Shown: positions 46,258 through 57,703 of the stretch, in pieces
Position numbering within the stretch: the stretch's first letter is position 1
How the letters are laid out: every line of letters starts with the position of its first letter
Source: Enoplolaimus lenunculus
Lineage: Eukaryota > Nematoda > Enoplea > Enoplida > Thoracostomopsidae
NCBI GenBank assembly: GCA_030248215.1
Contig: JASANG010002304.1
Coordinates: 1-64,000, forward strand
DNA: 64,000 bases
Direction of reading: 5' to 3'
Notes under the pieces: model-generated
Database searches by the model: none
What the model saw: only the letters and a program-made list of their open reading frames with translations
What the model was told of the DNA's origin: nothing
Made by a program: the position numbers and the translations under genes

Positions 46258-46612
46258 GTCACTGTGCAACTAGAATTATAAAAAACCGGATCCGGATCCT
46301 AAACCGGAAAGTTAAAAGATTCATGGAACCGGAAAACAAAAATCATTTTTTTAACCAAAAAAGTTATTCTAAAGTTATTTTTTTGGGTTTTAATGGTGTA
46401 AACACATTATTTACAATACCAAAGTCGTGAAACAAACGCAGTAGATGAGAAATGTATGATAAATTATACAGTATAATACAAATTAAAAATTTTGGTAATA
46501 GACGCTCGACACATAATTTTAGAATAATAAGTTAGAATAATGCCGAAAATACCGGACAATTCCAGTGAAAAAGCTGGTTTATTGCCAGAACCGGAAATTT
46601 GGTTGCACTCTG
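46258..46612. repeat. Eroded CAGGGTGCAACCGGA-family element
   Basis: The left end is near CACTGTGCAACTAGAATTAT, followed by CCGGATCCGGATCC; the right end is AACCGGAAATTTGGTTGCAC. The general size and CCGG-rich arms match the intact family members. Confidence 0.5.
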
Positions 46613-46619
46613 ATCCCTG

Positions 46620-47970
46620 TAGGTGCGAGCACAACGTTTTTATAGTGGTCAAGGGAGCCAAGCTGTCTGGCTGACGAGTTTTGTGCGTTGCGTAAATGGC
46701 CAGTTACAAGTTAACGGTCGACCAGTTGCCGGGCGACGAAACGTCGTGGCAGTGGCAATGTGTCTGGTTGTCGACTGCCTAAACTGGCGTAGACAATAGT
46801 TTTGTGAGAAAAATAAATCAGTGAAAGGCTCTCAGTACAGTTCGTTTATAAATTGCAGACGTACAATTATTGACGGAAGTTCGCGAAGTTTCGGCAGTAT
46901 ATATGTAAAATTATTTGTGCGATTTAGCGAGTTGAGTTCTCGGTTTGGGCCAAATTTGATACGTTTGATTTTGCTTAAAGTTTCAAAAAAAGAAGGTTGT
47001 GCACGATTATTTGTAGTGCTTTGTAAATTTGAAATTTGCTGATTTCACATGGTTTTTATGCCAACAGTTTTGCTTCGTCTTCGGTTCCGGGTTCGGCTGT
47101 TGTATATAATTTGTTGACCTCGGAATTGTGTTTTTTCATTTACAGTTGCATCCTGATTTGTTGAAATTTCGAGCTGGCTACAGGCATGCCTGGCTCACGT
47201 GTTTTTGAGGTTACATGTAGTGGTTGATTTTGGCAGTTATCTTGTCACAGTATACCTATTCTGTTAAAAAAATTATCACGTGAAGCAAAGTCAAATTGCT
47301 GCAACTCTTTGTTTGGTTTCTGCGCGATACAGAAGTGGGACATTCGTTAAAGTGCAACACGTTTGTACGGCTGTTATGCAGGGTTTACTGTAAGCTCAAA
47401 TTGGGCTTAAACTTGGCTTTAAAACATAAGTAATCTTGCGCACAACATATGAGCGAAGCTAATATAAAGCTTTAATACGTTGTTGTTGTTGTGGCATATC
47501 CGGTTTGAAGTACCGCGTTTGTTCTTACTCTTGTACTGAGATTTGCACAGAAACCGCCAGCAATAGTCTTATTTTTGTCGTCAATGCAAATCTAAACATG
47601 TGTTCTGCAATCAAATATAATGCTGCGAAAAAGTAAAACGCTCAAATACATACAAAGACTTGTCGTAGTGATTGCAATGGTTGCCGTTGGAAATTACTAT
47701 CATTTCACTTGGAAATAATTACGCTGCTCAATTCATGAGTCTAATCCTACTTGACAAAGTAGCGAAAGCCAAAACACGCCAGTTTCCCTGCCTAGTTTCC
47801 GAAAAGTCGCGGGTTTGGTCAGCGATCAGTGGCGCTACACTGGTTGCGAACCGTCTACAAGGTACCCAGTTGTGACAGGAGCGTGCCTGTGGTGTGTTCG
47901 GGGATCCTTCGGAAAACTAAACTCTGAGCCGCTTTGATTATATTACGAAAAGATTGATTTTGTACTACGT
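46620..47970. other. Spacer, nothing recognised
   Basis: Short open frames at 46696 (27 codons) and 46821 have no supporting motif or splice logic. 47690-47880 is richer in G+C and may be another repeat. No gene supported. Confidence 0.3.
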
Positions 47971-47973
47971 TTA

Positions 47974-48177
47974 TACACTGCAAAAAATGTTGAGTCAAAT
48001 TAACTCTCTCCGAAATAGGCTTTTCCTGACTACACAAACTGAGTCAAAATTCGACACCGCCTGAGTCAAACTTGACTCAATTTGTCTCTGGCGGAGTCGA
48101 ATTTTGTCTCAGTTAGTGTATTCAGGAAAAGCCCATTGTAGAGGGAGTCGATTTGACTCACTAAGTTTGGCAGTGTA
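47974..48177. mobile_element. GACTC/GAGTC foldback element
   Basis: Ends TACACTGCAAAAAATG and TTTGGCAGTGTA. Inner arms AACTCTCTCCGAAATAGGC and GTCAAAATTCGAC face their complements. 204 bp, same family as 14416-14643. Confidence 0.8.
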
Positions 48178-48179
48178 GT

Positions 48180-49545
48180 GGTGTTTTGATCAGTTCCTGT
48201 AGTGTAAACACTAATTTCAAAAATTGCGAGCGAGAGCAGAGACGTATATATGTTTTTATAATCAAACTTCTCGAAAAATAAATTTTTAAATGCAGTGGAG
48301 TTTTAAAGATACTAAACTGATAATTTTTCCTTTAATTATTAATGTTGTCTACCAATACTGGGCCCTGTTTACCCAAGGCCTTCTCCAGCCGAAGGTTTTT
48401 AAGGTGGTATTAATAGCAAGGGCCCTGAGTTTTGTCATTTCAGCTGAATCTGAATATGGTCAGTGACAATCTTAACGTAAACATTTAACCATTCGTTATG
48501 AAACCAAAGCGGAACTATTGCTGTCAGTAGTTTGAAATGTGGTATGCTTGCAATACGCGGAAATATTAATGCTTATTTATGCGCTGCTACAGTAGTTTGT
48601 TTGCGTACTTCGTTTTGACGTCAACACAGTTGGTGTACACCATGTCACAATAGAAACGTATAGGCAGGGGTGTCTATGAGCCAAAATACGTTTTGCAACT
48701 ATTGCAAATGGATTTAATACTCAAATTCCGTTTAGCATCTGGCTCGTTTCGCTCGCGAGGTTTTCGTCACGAGTTAATAAACGCACGATATAGACCGATG
48801 TTTTGTATCTAAACATCGAATCAACCATATCAACAATACATCCAAAACGGCAAACTTTTCATTGGGACACATAAATTTCAAACTGTGCAAAACTTTCCAA
48901 GTTGTGGTTTCCTAGCCCTTTCCAATAGAAATACCTGTGTGTCCGAAAGATTTTGCCCCCCCCCACGAAAATATGCCCCCCAGGCAACTTTGTAGAAAAA
49001 CGTAAATGAAAAAGTGCCCTCTTTATAAAAAATTGCCCGTCTAAGTAATTAAACTACAGCCGGTCGGTCTAACATCCCGTTGGCCGTCAGCCGGCCGACC
49101 AGTAGAAAAAGAGTTAGTTGCTATTGCACAACAGTAATCGTTTCCTATTTAAAGTATTCGACGCAGGTCTGCACATTTTTATATGAAAATTTGCCTGTGG
49201 CATATTGTTACGGGGCAGATTTTTTTGTGACAGGAAACTCCGTGATTTTTACGTTGCAAAATCACGTACTTATGCATTAACTCGCAATTTTTCACACAAA
49301 TGCTGCAATAGTTTGAAATGAAATAAAAATTGTAAAATTCATCCAAAAAATTTAAACATTTCGATACATCGTCTTTGTGTCCGTTATTGACCACGCGTCT
49401 GGTCACAATTTAAGTACGTATGCTCGTTAATTAACGTGTGACTAGAAAATGTATACAGTTGTATGTTCGTGACTCAATGATAGTATTGCGAAAACTTTAA
49501 TATTGTGACTGTATAAACTTTTGTAGGACGTTCCCGTAGAACAAT
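48180..49545. other. Spacer upstream of the glucuronyltransferase exons
   Basis: Includes a C-run patch at 48955-48980 like that at 24.1 kb. The 5' exons of the glucuronyltransferase were looked for here and not found; they may be further left, diverged or absent. Confidence 0.3.
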
Positions 49546-49550
49546 AAAAT

Positions 49551-52500
49551 GGTGTCGTATATTTTGCTGATGACGACAATACACTCGATGACCGGATATT
49601 TAAACAAATGCGCTACATTAAAAAATTTGGCGTTGCACCTGTAGCGTTCACTGGTGGACTTTACGTTGAAAAACCTGGTACGCAAAGCTTAAAATAAGGA
49701 CCATCCAATGTAAAGCAGGTATTGTAAGTTGAAATTTACTGCAGTGATCCGAATAAGAGGGGGGACTGATATTTATTTGGCCTCTCCAAAAGGGTACCCC
49801 CCTTGTTATTCGGTTACGGACTGTTATTTATTTTTAACCCGCCCTTCGCCACCCTTCGTTACTAATATATCCGGTAGTGCAACTATCCGTTGAATTTCAC
49901 GTTTATTTGTCTTGCATCAATAGCTTGAGCGATCATTCAAGGTTATACTTAGGAATGTACTTTAACAACTTAAGTACGCTTTAAGGTTTCGAACTCAAGT
50001 TTATTTGGTCCTTTAGGCATTTATTCGCTACAATTAGGGAAAACTGACATTTATGGACTCTAATTAGGATTTAGGGACTGTCTCCGCTTACGGACTCTTA
50101 TTACGGATACGGACTCCTGTTGATTGGGACTCAAAATGGGGACCCCCTCTTATTACCCTACACCCTCTAATTCGGGTCACTACAGTATTGTAAGTTGAAA
50201 TAATTTACATGGTGTACTGTAGTGGCCCGAACAATAGTGGTTAATAATAAATCCAGCGAAACGAGATACGGGCATGGTAGTCAATAAAAACGCTTCAGAG
50301 CAAGTCAGTTCCGCCCAAAAGGAAGAATATAAAAAAGGTGTTGCGTCCAACTATTACAAGGAGTCGGTTAAAAATTAATATCTGGGATGATGCAAAATAT
50401 ACATTGATTTCAGTGGCGGACTACATATTTTTGATGAAAGGGCATGCGATATATAGCAGTGAAAAGCTTTCGATGGAAAAAAGCCAGATGCTAAACATAA
50501 TTTTACTGCTAAATCTTACGTTTTGAACCATGTTGGAGGGGCTCTGCCTGAGTGGCCCCGTTGTGCATTCGCCAGTGATTGACTTTTGTTTTTTGGCTTT
50601 CAAGTATCGAATTGGACAACAGTGGTCGATTTTGATGTTGAGTGGCATCGTCATCGCCAATTTGCAGTCGATATGGCACCAACTGCAATTAATTTGCGTT
50701 TTTTCTTAAGTAAAAACAAAGCTGGATTCAACCCTAGGTCTCAGCGAGGCAAATCGACAGTGGCGTGTCCAGAAATGTCTGAAAGGGGGAAGTGCGAAAT
50801 ATTATAGTGGTATAACTCGTCAGTAAGAAACCAAACGTCATTTTAATGCTAAACCGTAATACAAAATTTTGGTTTTGATCATTGTTCGCAGGCTTATGTG
50901 GGGTTCACGTTATAACTGGGCTAGTCCGTTTTGTCACATGTTGATTCGATATCAACATAAATTTTTGTTTACCACCATATGATACGGGGAGATAAAAGTC
51001 GAATATCATCTGATATTGCTGTACAAAGCACGGGTACACAGGTTATCTCAACATACAAGTGTTGGAATGTCACGTGACACCATCAGGCATATTGGTGACT
51101 ATCATATGATATTCCAAAGTAACAGCATATATGATATGGTATTCAGCAAGACAGATTTGGAGTATCATATGATATTCCATTATGTAGTTTAAGACGTATC
51201 ATAAAAGAATCCGCCAAAATTTGAATATTCTCGCTTAAGTTTCGATTTGTCTGACAAAGTTTAAATTTCGCGCCAAAATTTTAATTTCCCCCAGAATTGA
51301 AATTTCCCGGCAAAATTTGAATTTTCCCGCCAAATTTTAAATTTTTAGCCACAATTTAAATTTACCACCATATTATGCGTGGTTTACATTAATTTGTGTA
51401 CGCGATGTGCCAATTCTCACCGCTAAAAACAGCAGTTAGCGTTGGTTAAAATTTGAATTGTCAGTTAATTATGAGTACAAACGACAAAGTCTTAAAAACC
51501 CAAAGCCTGTAATTGTAGTTGGGTTTTAAATCAATTTCAGCACTTGTCGTTTAGTGATTTGAAGTACACAGTAGCTGTACTTGGCACCTTTGCTGAATTT
51601 TAGTAGTTGTCTTTAGTACCAACATTTCTGCTTAAGTAATTGTATGTAGTAGAAATTGTGTTGTACATGCAACTACCACTACTATCCGCTAAAAGGCATA
51701 GTACATATTTCTACTCTAACTTCCATTTCAAAGGCATCGACGGCTACTTCGAAAATTCAATTTCAAACAACTGTCGTTGGCTAGAACTCGAAAACTAGAA
51801 AGCGTCAATGGTTTATTATTGTTCCGATGTATCGACGACTAGTTCAGAAATTCAATAGTTCACGAACAGAAATAAGCGTCGATGGCATTTTGTAATTCAG
51901 AGGCATCGACGACTGCTTCGTTACTTGAATTTTAAGCAACGTTGTTTACTTCAATTTTTAACTGCCCTACACAAAAATGTTTTAAACCACACATGTCTTG
52001 TTTGAGATCCGTAGCCAGGTTACCTAAGGCGGGAGGGCTAAAATTTTTGCGTAGGGGCATACAAGGTCCTTCTTTGACTTATATATACCAGCAAGGTTGA
52101 GAACTTTCTAGTGGGGGGCGGGTGCCAAATAGTTTTTCCGAAGGGATTTAGACGTGTCCCCCCCTTGCCTATGTGCCCACTACAATAGGGCCGTATACCT
52201 TTTCAGCCTGCCTAGCCTAGTGTATTTACATTTAATTTTAATAGTGTATGTGAAAAATTTTCCAGTTTTGCGTATGTATATAATATTATTAAACCGTTCT
52301 TGCAGAACTTTTCACAAACACACGGTCTGCTTTCAGCGACGGATCCAGAAATTTTGACGAGGGCACACATCCCTACACTGCAAAAAAATGGTTAGTCAAA
52401 TTGACTCTCTCCGAAATAGGCTTTTCGGGAGTACACAAACTTAGTCAAATGCGACTCCGTCAGAGTCAAATTTGACTCACTGAGCGACTCGGCTGAGTCG

Positions 52501-52824
52501 AATTTGACTCTGGCGGAGTCGTACTAGACTCAATTTGTTTAGTCCGGAAAAGCCTATTTCTGAGAGAGACAAGTTGATTTACCATTTTTACAGTGTACCT
52601 ACGCAATACTAAATTGTTGATTTTCAGGTCACTACGAGAGCGACTTTGTCAAATCGTTTGAAATTTCGCTCATCGACTTGGGACCGTTCGGCTTTTTTCA
52701 ACTTCCTTCTGGCAAATATTTAGTTTTGATTTGGCATACAAAATCACTTGGATATGGTGCAAATCTGGAATATATACATCAGCGCCGCACTGGTAATTAT
52801 TCCAATGTAGGATGGGTGGTGTAA
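49551..52824 (+). CDS. B3GAT: Beta-1,3-glucuronyltransferase, C-terminal exons (left palindrome arm)
   Basis: Three exons join in phase: 49551-49677, 50605-50748, 52628-52824 (stop TAA). The product matches the GlcAT-I family, which adds the glucuronic acid that completes the proteoglycan linker in the Golgi. Seen are GVVYFADDDNT with the metal-binding DDD, AFTGGLYVEKP, an EWHRHRQFAVDMA segment keeping the Arg and Asp of human R247 and D252, QRGHYESDF with the catalytic-base Glu of human E281, and VLIWHTKS with His308. The second intron would start with GC (GAG/GCAAAT). An in-frame TAA lies two codons before exon one as read here and no acceptor lies between, so its 5' junction is unresolved. 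No N-terminal exons were found. The C terminus ends in its own unusual tail, GNYSNVGWVV. Confidence 0.85.
49738..50187. mobile_element. Best-preserved GTAGTGACCCGAAT-family element
   Basis: About 450 bp with ends CTGCAGTGATCCGAATAAGA and AATTCGGGTCACTACAG. It sits in the first visible glucuronyltransferase intron. Both sides carry the same 16 bases TATTGTAAGTTGAAAT, separated from the left end by four bases (TTAC). No frame for a transposase. Six other full or partial copies occur in the window. Confidence 0.8.
50895..51190. mobile_element. Partial CATATG foldback element in left arm
   Basis: Starts TGGGGTTCACGTTATAACTG, as at 39979, then repeats ATCATATGATAT-type palindromes. No matching right end was found within the arm. 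The mirror copy is at about 63180-63475. Confidence 0.65.
51205..51370. repeat. Degenerate short tandem repeats, CGCCAAAATTTGAA type
   Basis: Seven or so imperfect units of about 22-26 bases, each with a GCCAAAATTT or GCAAAATTTGAAT core and a CCC or CCG joint. The mirror is at about 63000-63165. They follow directly on the CATATG block. Confidence 0.6.
51725..51930. repeat. Imperfect tandem repeats with CATCGACGACT core
   Basis: Three or four diverged units carry GGCATCGACGACTGCTTCG-like cores with AATTCAATTT between. The mirror is at 62440-62645. It lies within the glucuronyltransferase intron. Confidence 0.5.
52374..52597. mobile_element. GACTC/GAGTC foldback element in left arm
   Basis: Ends TACACTGCAAAAAAATGG and TTTTTACAGTGTA; inner arms pair nearly throughout. 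It ends 30 bases before the terminal glucuronyltransferase exon. Confidence 0.8.
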
Positions 52825-54119
52825 AGGCTCCTTTTGCTTTAATATGTGTACATGGCCTAGTAATAGGCTTATCGTTACGCCGAAGTTTTAGCTACTTAAT
52901 CAGTAAAAAATGGCCAAATCGTCGGCAATAGCCCAACAAAATGAACATTGGAAGAATTGAACGGCATTAATACCGTCTATTGTCATCAATCCGCTTGGCT
53001 TATGTCGTAATACAGACGTTGGGTTTAACGAAGTTTATTCGAATTTTTGAAATTTGGCTTTGAAATCTCAAAACGCGACTGACATGGCAATTTTCCCTGC
53101 AGCGATGAAAGAATCTCCTGCGACTATAAGTGCCCCTGCTCTTTGATACATTGTTTAGCTTCGTCTACTAGCAATTCCTGGTTGCGGAGGTGTCAACAGG
53201 TGTGGTGATATATATTATGCTTGAAAATCTTGTATAAACTGAAAACATTGCTGTATCATCATCAATTTTTATAATCATATTTAAGATTTCGATTTTAAAA
53301 CTTTTAGTTGAAATCGGAAATACTGCTTACTGTTATCATTATGGTCAGTGTTAAGATTGATTCACTAGTTGAAACTACTTTTGTTGCAGTTGTATTCTAG
53401 ACAGCTTGCCTTTTAGAAAAATACAGTGAAATCTTTCACTGTAGTATATATAAATATTTTTGTCAACAGTATTAAAGGCAATGATAATGTAGTCAGATGA
53501 AATCGTCTCATATTTTCTCACCGATCAACGAAAATTTTTATAAGGAAACATATTACAACTAGTTCAACATATAAATGAAGTTAGTTTAGGTTTATGTTTT
53601 GTTTGTGATAACTACGAGTTGTGCCTACAGTTTCAGAATGGGTAACAAAAGATTGCTGAAAAATGTCAGAAATATATAAGTGTAACGTAAAAAGAGCTGC
53701 AGGCAAAAGTTTTAGGTGTAGGTAAGCCGGAAATAGTATATTTAACTAAATTTCTAAGCTAAAACGGGTCAAGTTTACACCTGAATCCCCCTGCCTACGC
53801 CCTTGTATATTGTTGATAAATAAATTTATTAGGCTACCACGCCAGTGAGAGTAAGCGGGATGGGAGGCTGCCGCCCCCAAGCACCTTGCACTAAGAGATT
53901 CTCGCACTAATAGCGCCAAAAACACAGTTAAATACTTTATTAAGCGTTAAACTGTCTGTCGTTTCTAGTTGAATTACTGAGCCTAAAACGATCGGTATAG
54001 CATCTAGAAACGTAAAGATATATATCATTTACAAATGCTTCACAATTTATAAGATTTATTATATTGGCTGGCCAACGGCCAATGACCTGAAAGATGTTTT
54101 AATTTAATATCAGTATAAT

Positions 54120-54350
54120 AGAGGCATGCAAATATTCACCGGGCTTTCTAAAAATTTTGAAGAAAAGTAGCAGATAAAGCCGAATTTTGTAAAACTTTAG
54201 ATAGATTTCGTCCATGGTGCTTATCAATCGTAATAAAAATATCTACCTTGAAAGTTTTATACTTGAATATCTGTTTTCTGTTTCTGTTATTTTTATTACT
54301 ATTCGTTTCCGTTGATATTTTTTCTATCTGTTGGATATCCGGGTGTATGT
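54120..54350. repeat. Eroded ATAACGG-family element in left arm
   Basis: CACCGGGCTTTCTAAAAATT, CTATTCGTTTCCGTTGATAT and GGATATCCGGGTG match blocks of the 36017-36381 family. The mirror lies at about 60000-60225. Confidence 0.45.
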
Positions 54351-54529
54351 ATCCTCCACACTGAGACACGTGAGGTTTTTTCAAATTCTATTTTTGACTT
54401 GCAAGTAAGAAATTTTCGGTTAATTTGCATGACTATATGCTATCTTGCTTAATAAAGAAACCATGTGCTTCTTTTTACAAAGCTGGTGGTTTTAACAAAA
54501 CTTACACTGAAAAACACATGCTACGGCCG

Positions 54530-54600
54530 CTGTGGCCCAGTGGGATAGCAAATTGTGTCGCCTATAGACTAAGGCCGCTGGGGATAGATTTCTAGTCGGG
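54530..54600 (+). repeat. tRNA-like short repeat in left arm
   Basis: TGTGGCCCAGTGGGATAGC resembles an A-box/D-arm region; the B-box part (TTTCTAGTCGGGAC) is weak. The mirrored copy, more changed, is at about 59750-59822. Probably a SINE head. Confidence 0.4.
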
Positions 54601-54834
54601 ACTTGGTTTTTCAACCTCTATTTAGTTATTTAGCCACAAAAAGTGGATACTTTTTGCAAGAGTCCAGCTTGTTGCGCCACGTGTTAGTTTGACAACAGTC
54701 ATTTTTTACATTCTTTCTTTTGGGCAGAACTGACAAGTTCCGAAGCATTGTTGTGATTACCATACCCGTTAATCTTTTTTTCTGATTTAATAAAGTTTAT
54801 GCAGGTTGTCTAAGTGTATGTTACAAAAACTCTA

Positions 54835-54921
54835 ATTAAACATGTGGTCTTCTACCGATTAGGATTCAAAATGGAAACACTTGGTCTTTTATTACTTCCT
54901 CTTACTCGGATCACTGCAGTA
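54835..54921. repeat. Right end of a GTAGTGACCCGAAT-family element
   Basis: TCAAAATGGAAACACTTGGT, CTTACTCGGATCACTGCAG matches the family's right end. On the right arm homology stops inside it, at CAAAATGGAAACACTTGG, which marks the inner limit of the mirrored single-copy part. Confidence 0.55.
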
Positions 54922-55535
54922 CGTTTATAAAAAAGAGCTAAAGATTGAAAGGCACAGCTCCGTATTTTGACCGATAGGCAAAAACGAAGTCGCAAAATGA
55001 TTACAATAACAAACTTTGGGTTCGTAATAACGAAATTAATCAAACTAATCGAAAGAACCAACAGACCAGACTTAGTGATATTTTTGCGTATTGTGAGTTT
55101 ACTTTTCAATATTAAAAATTTAAAAAAATTAATTTGAAAGTTTAGCATTGAATTCAAGATGAAAGTCGTGTATCAAAACACATATTAAGATGGTAATTGT
55201 TTGCTATAAACTGTTTATGATTTTGAATAATTCTCAATTTGTAATTAATTTTTTGTGACACAATTTGAATTTTATTAGTAATCAAAACAGACTTAATCTT
55301 ACGTTTTTAAGGTTTTCAAACATTTTAAGACATTTAATTTTGAAACCGGTTGCTATTGGATGTCTGTGTTATTTACCAATTCGAACTCATTCTCTCGGTT
55401 ACTTTAAATAATATGGCCAATGTATAGCACAGGGGCTTCCAGTTTTCCACGGTGGAAAACTTATAACCAGGAGTGCAGCGCAGCCACTCCTGTATGACGG
55501 CTAAGTTTTCCGCTGATTTGGTAGGAAAATTAAAA
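54922..55535. other. Left-arm-only spacer before the minisatellite
   Basis: No mirror counterpart on the right. AT-rich, with a palindromic patch CAGTTTTCCACGGTGGAAAACT near 55440 just before the array. No gene supported. Confidence 0.5.
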
Positions 55536-57703
55536 AAAATTAATGCCTATATTTTACCCTGGGTTGGTCGGGAAATCTGAAGCCTAGGTTTTGGTTGGAA
55601 AACGGGAAAAGTGGAAAATTCTAATGCCTAGATTTTCCCCTGGGTTGGTAGGGAAAATCTGAAGCATAGGTTTTGGTTGGAAAACGGGAAAAGTGTAAAA
55701 TTCTAAAGCCTAGATTTTTCCCCTGGGTTGGTAGGGAAATCTGAAGCATGGGTTTTGGTTGGAAAACGGGAAAAGTTGAAAATTCGAATGCCTAGATTTT
55801 CCCCTGGGTTGGTAGGGAAAGTCTGAAGCATAGGTTTTGGTTGGAAAACGGGAAAAGTGTAAAATTCTAATGCCTAGATTTTTCCCCTGGGTTGGTAGGG
55901 AAAGTGAGAAGCGTAGGTTTTGGAAGCAAAGGTTTTGGTTGAACAGCGGGAAAAGTGGAAAAGTGGAAAATGCAAGCGTAGGGCATAGGTTTTGGTTGGA
56001 AAACGGGAAAATTGGAAAATTCTAATGCCTAGATTTTTATTCTGGGTTGGTAGGGAAAATCTGAAGCACAGATTTTGGTTGGAAAACGGGAAAAGTGGAA
56101 AATTTTAATGCCTAGATTTTTGCCCTGGGTTGGTAGGGAAATCTGAAGCATAGGTTTTGGTTGGAAAACTTGAAAAGTGGAAAATTCCAATGCCTAGATT
56201 TTTATCCTGGGTTGGTAGGAAAACCTAAAGCAAAGGTTTCGGTTGGAAAACGGGAAAAGTGGAAAATTCTAATGCCTAGATTTTTTCGCTGGGTTGGTAG
56301 GGAAAACCTGAAGCAAAGGTTTCGGTTGGAAAACGGGAAAAGTGGAAAATTCAAGCGTAAGGCATAGGTTTTGGTTGGAAAACGGGAAAAGTGGAAAATT
56401 TTAATGCTTAGATTTGCCCTGGCTTGGTAGGGAAAATCTGAAGTATAGATTTTGGTTGGAAAACGGGAAAAGTGGAAAATATAAAGGCCTAGATTTACCT
56501 TAGGTTGGTAGGGAAAATATGAAGCATAGGTTTTGGTTGGAAAATGGGAAAAGTGGAAAATTTAAAGGCCTAGATTTACCTTAGGTTGGTAGGGAAAATC
56601 TGAAGCATCGGTTTTGGTTGGAAAACGAGAAAAGTGGAAAATTTAAAGGCCTAGATTTACCTTAGGTTGGTAGGGAAAATCTGAAGCATAGGTTTTGGTT
56701 GGAAAATGGGAAAAGTGGAAAATTTAAGACCTAGATTTGCCTTAAGTTGGTAGGGAAAATCTGAAGCATAGGTTTTGGTTGGAAAACGGGAAAAGTGTAA
56801 AATTCTAATGCCTAGATTTTTCCCCTGGGTTGGTAGGGAAATCTGAAGCATGGGTTTTGGTTGGAAAACGGGAAAAGTGGAAAATTCGAATGCCTAGATT
56901 TTCCCCTGGGTTGGTAGGGAAAATCTGAAGCATAGGTTTTGGTTGGAAAACGGAAAAAGTGTAAAATTTTAATGCCTAGATTTTTCCCCTGGGTTGGTAG
57001 GGAAAGTCAGAAGCGTAGGTTTTGGAAGCAAAGGTTTTGGTTGAACGACGGAAAAAGTGGAAAAGTGGAAAATGCAAGCGTAGGGCATAGGTTTTGGTTG
57101 GAAAACGGGAAAAGTGGAAAATTTTAATGCCTAGATTTTTGACCTGGGTTGGTAGGGAAATCTGAAGCATAGGTTTTGGTTGGAAAACGGGAAAATTGGA
57201 AAATTCTAATGCCTAGATTTTTATTCTGGGTTGGTAGGGAAAATCTGAAGCACAGATTTTGGTTGGAAAACGGGAAAAATGGAAAATTTTAATGCCTAGA
57301 TTTTTGCCCTGGGTTGGTAGGGAAATCTGAAGCATAGGTTTTGGTTGGAAAACGGAAAAAGTGGAAAATTCCAATGCCTAGATTTTTATCCTGGGTTGGT
57401 AGGGAAAACCTAAAGCAAAGGTTTCGGTTGGAAAACGGGAAAAGTGGAAAATTCTAATGCCTAGATTTTTTCGCTGGGTTGGTAGGGAAAACCTGAAGCA
57501 AAGGTTTCGGTTGGAAAACGGGAAAAGTGGAAAATTCAAGCGTAAGGCATAGCTTTTGGTTGGAAAACGGGAAAAGTGGAAAATTTTAATGCTTAGATTT
57601 ACCCTGGCTTGGTACGGAAAATCTGAAGTATAGATTTTGGTTGGAAAACGGGAAAAGTGGAAAATTTAAAGGCCTAGATTTACCTTAGGTTGGTAGGGAA
57701 AAT
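55536..57703. repeat. Minisatellite array, ~83-bp unit, forward orientation
   Basis: About 25 units of roughly 83 bases. Each contains TTTTGGTTGGAAAACGGGAA, AAGTGGAAAATT, TGCCTAGATTT, a CCCTGGGTTGGTAGGGAAAA block and CTGAAGCATAGG. Variants include a longer unit with GGAAGCAAAGGTTTTGG. A higher-order pattern is visible: about 1.1 kb of variants (from 55.8 kb) recurs almost in the same order from 56.9 kb. Confidence 0.95.

Noticed and set aside
46696-46780. Short ATG frame (MASYKLTVDQLPGDE) as a first exon
   Set aside because: Stops after 27 codons with no convincing donor before the stop.
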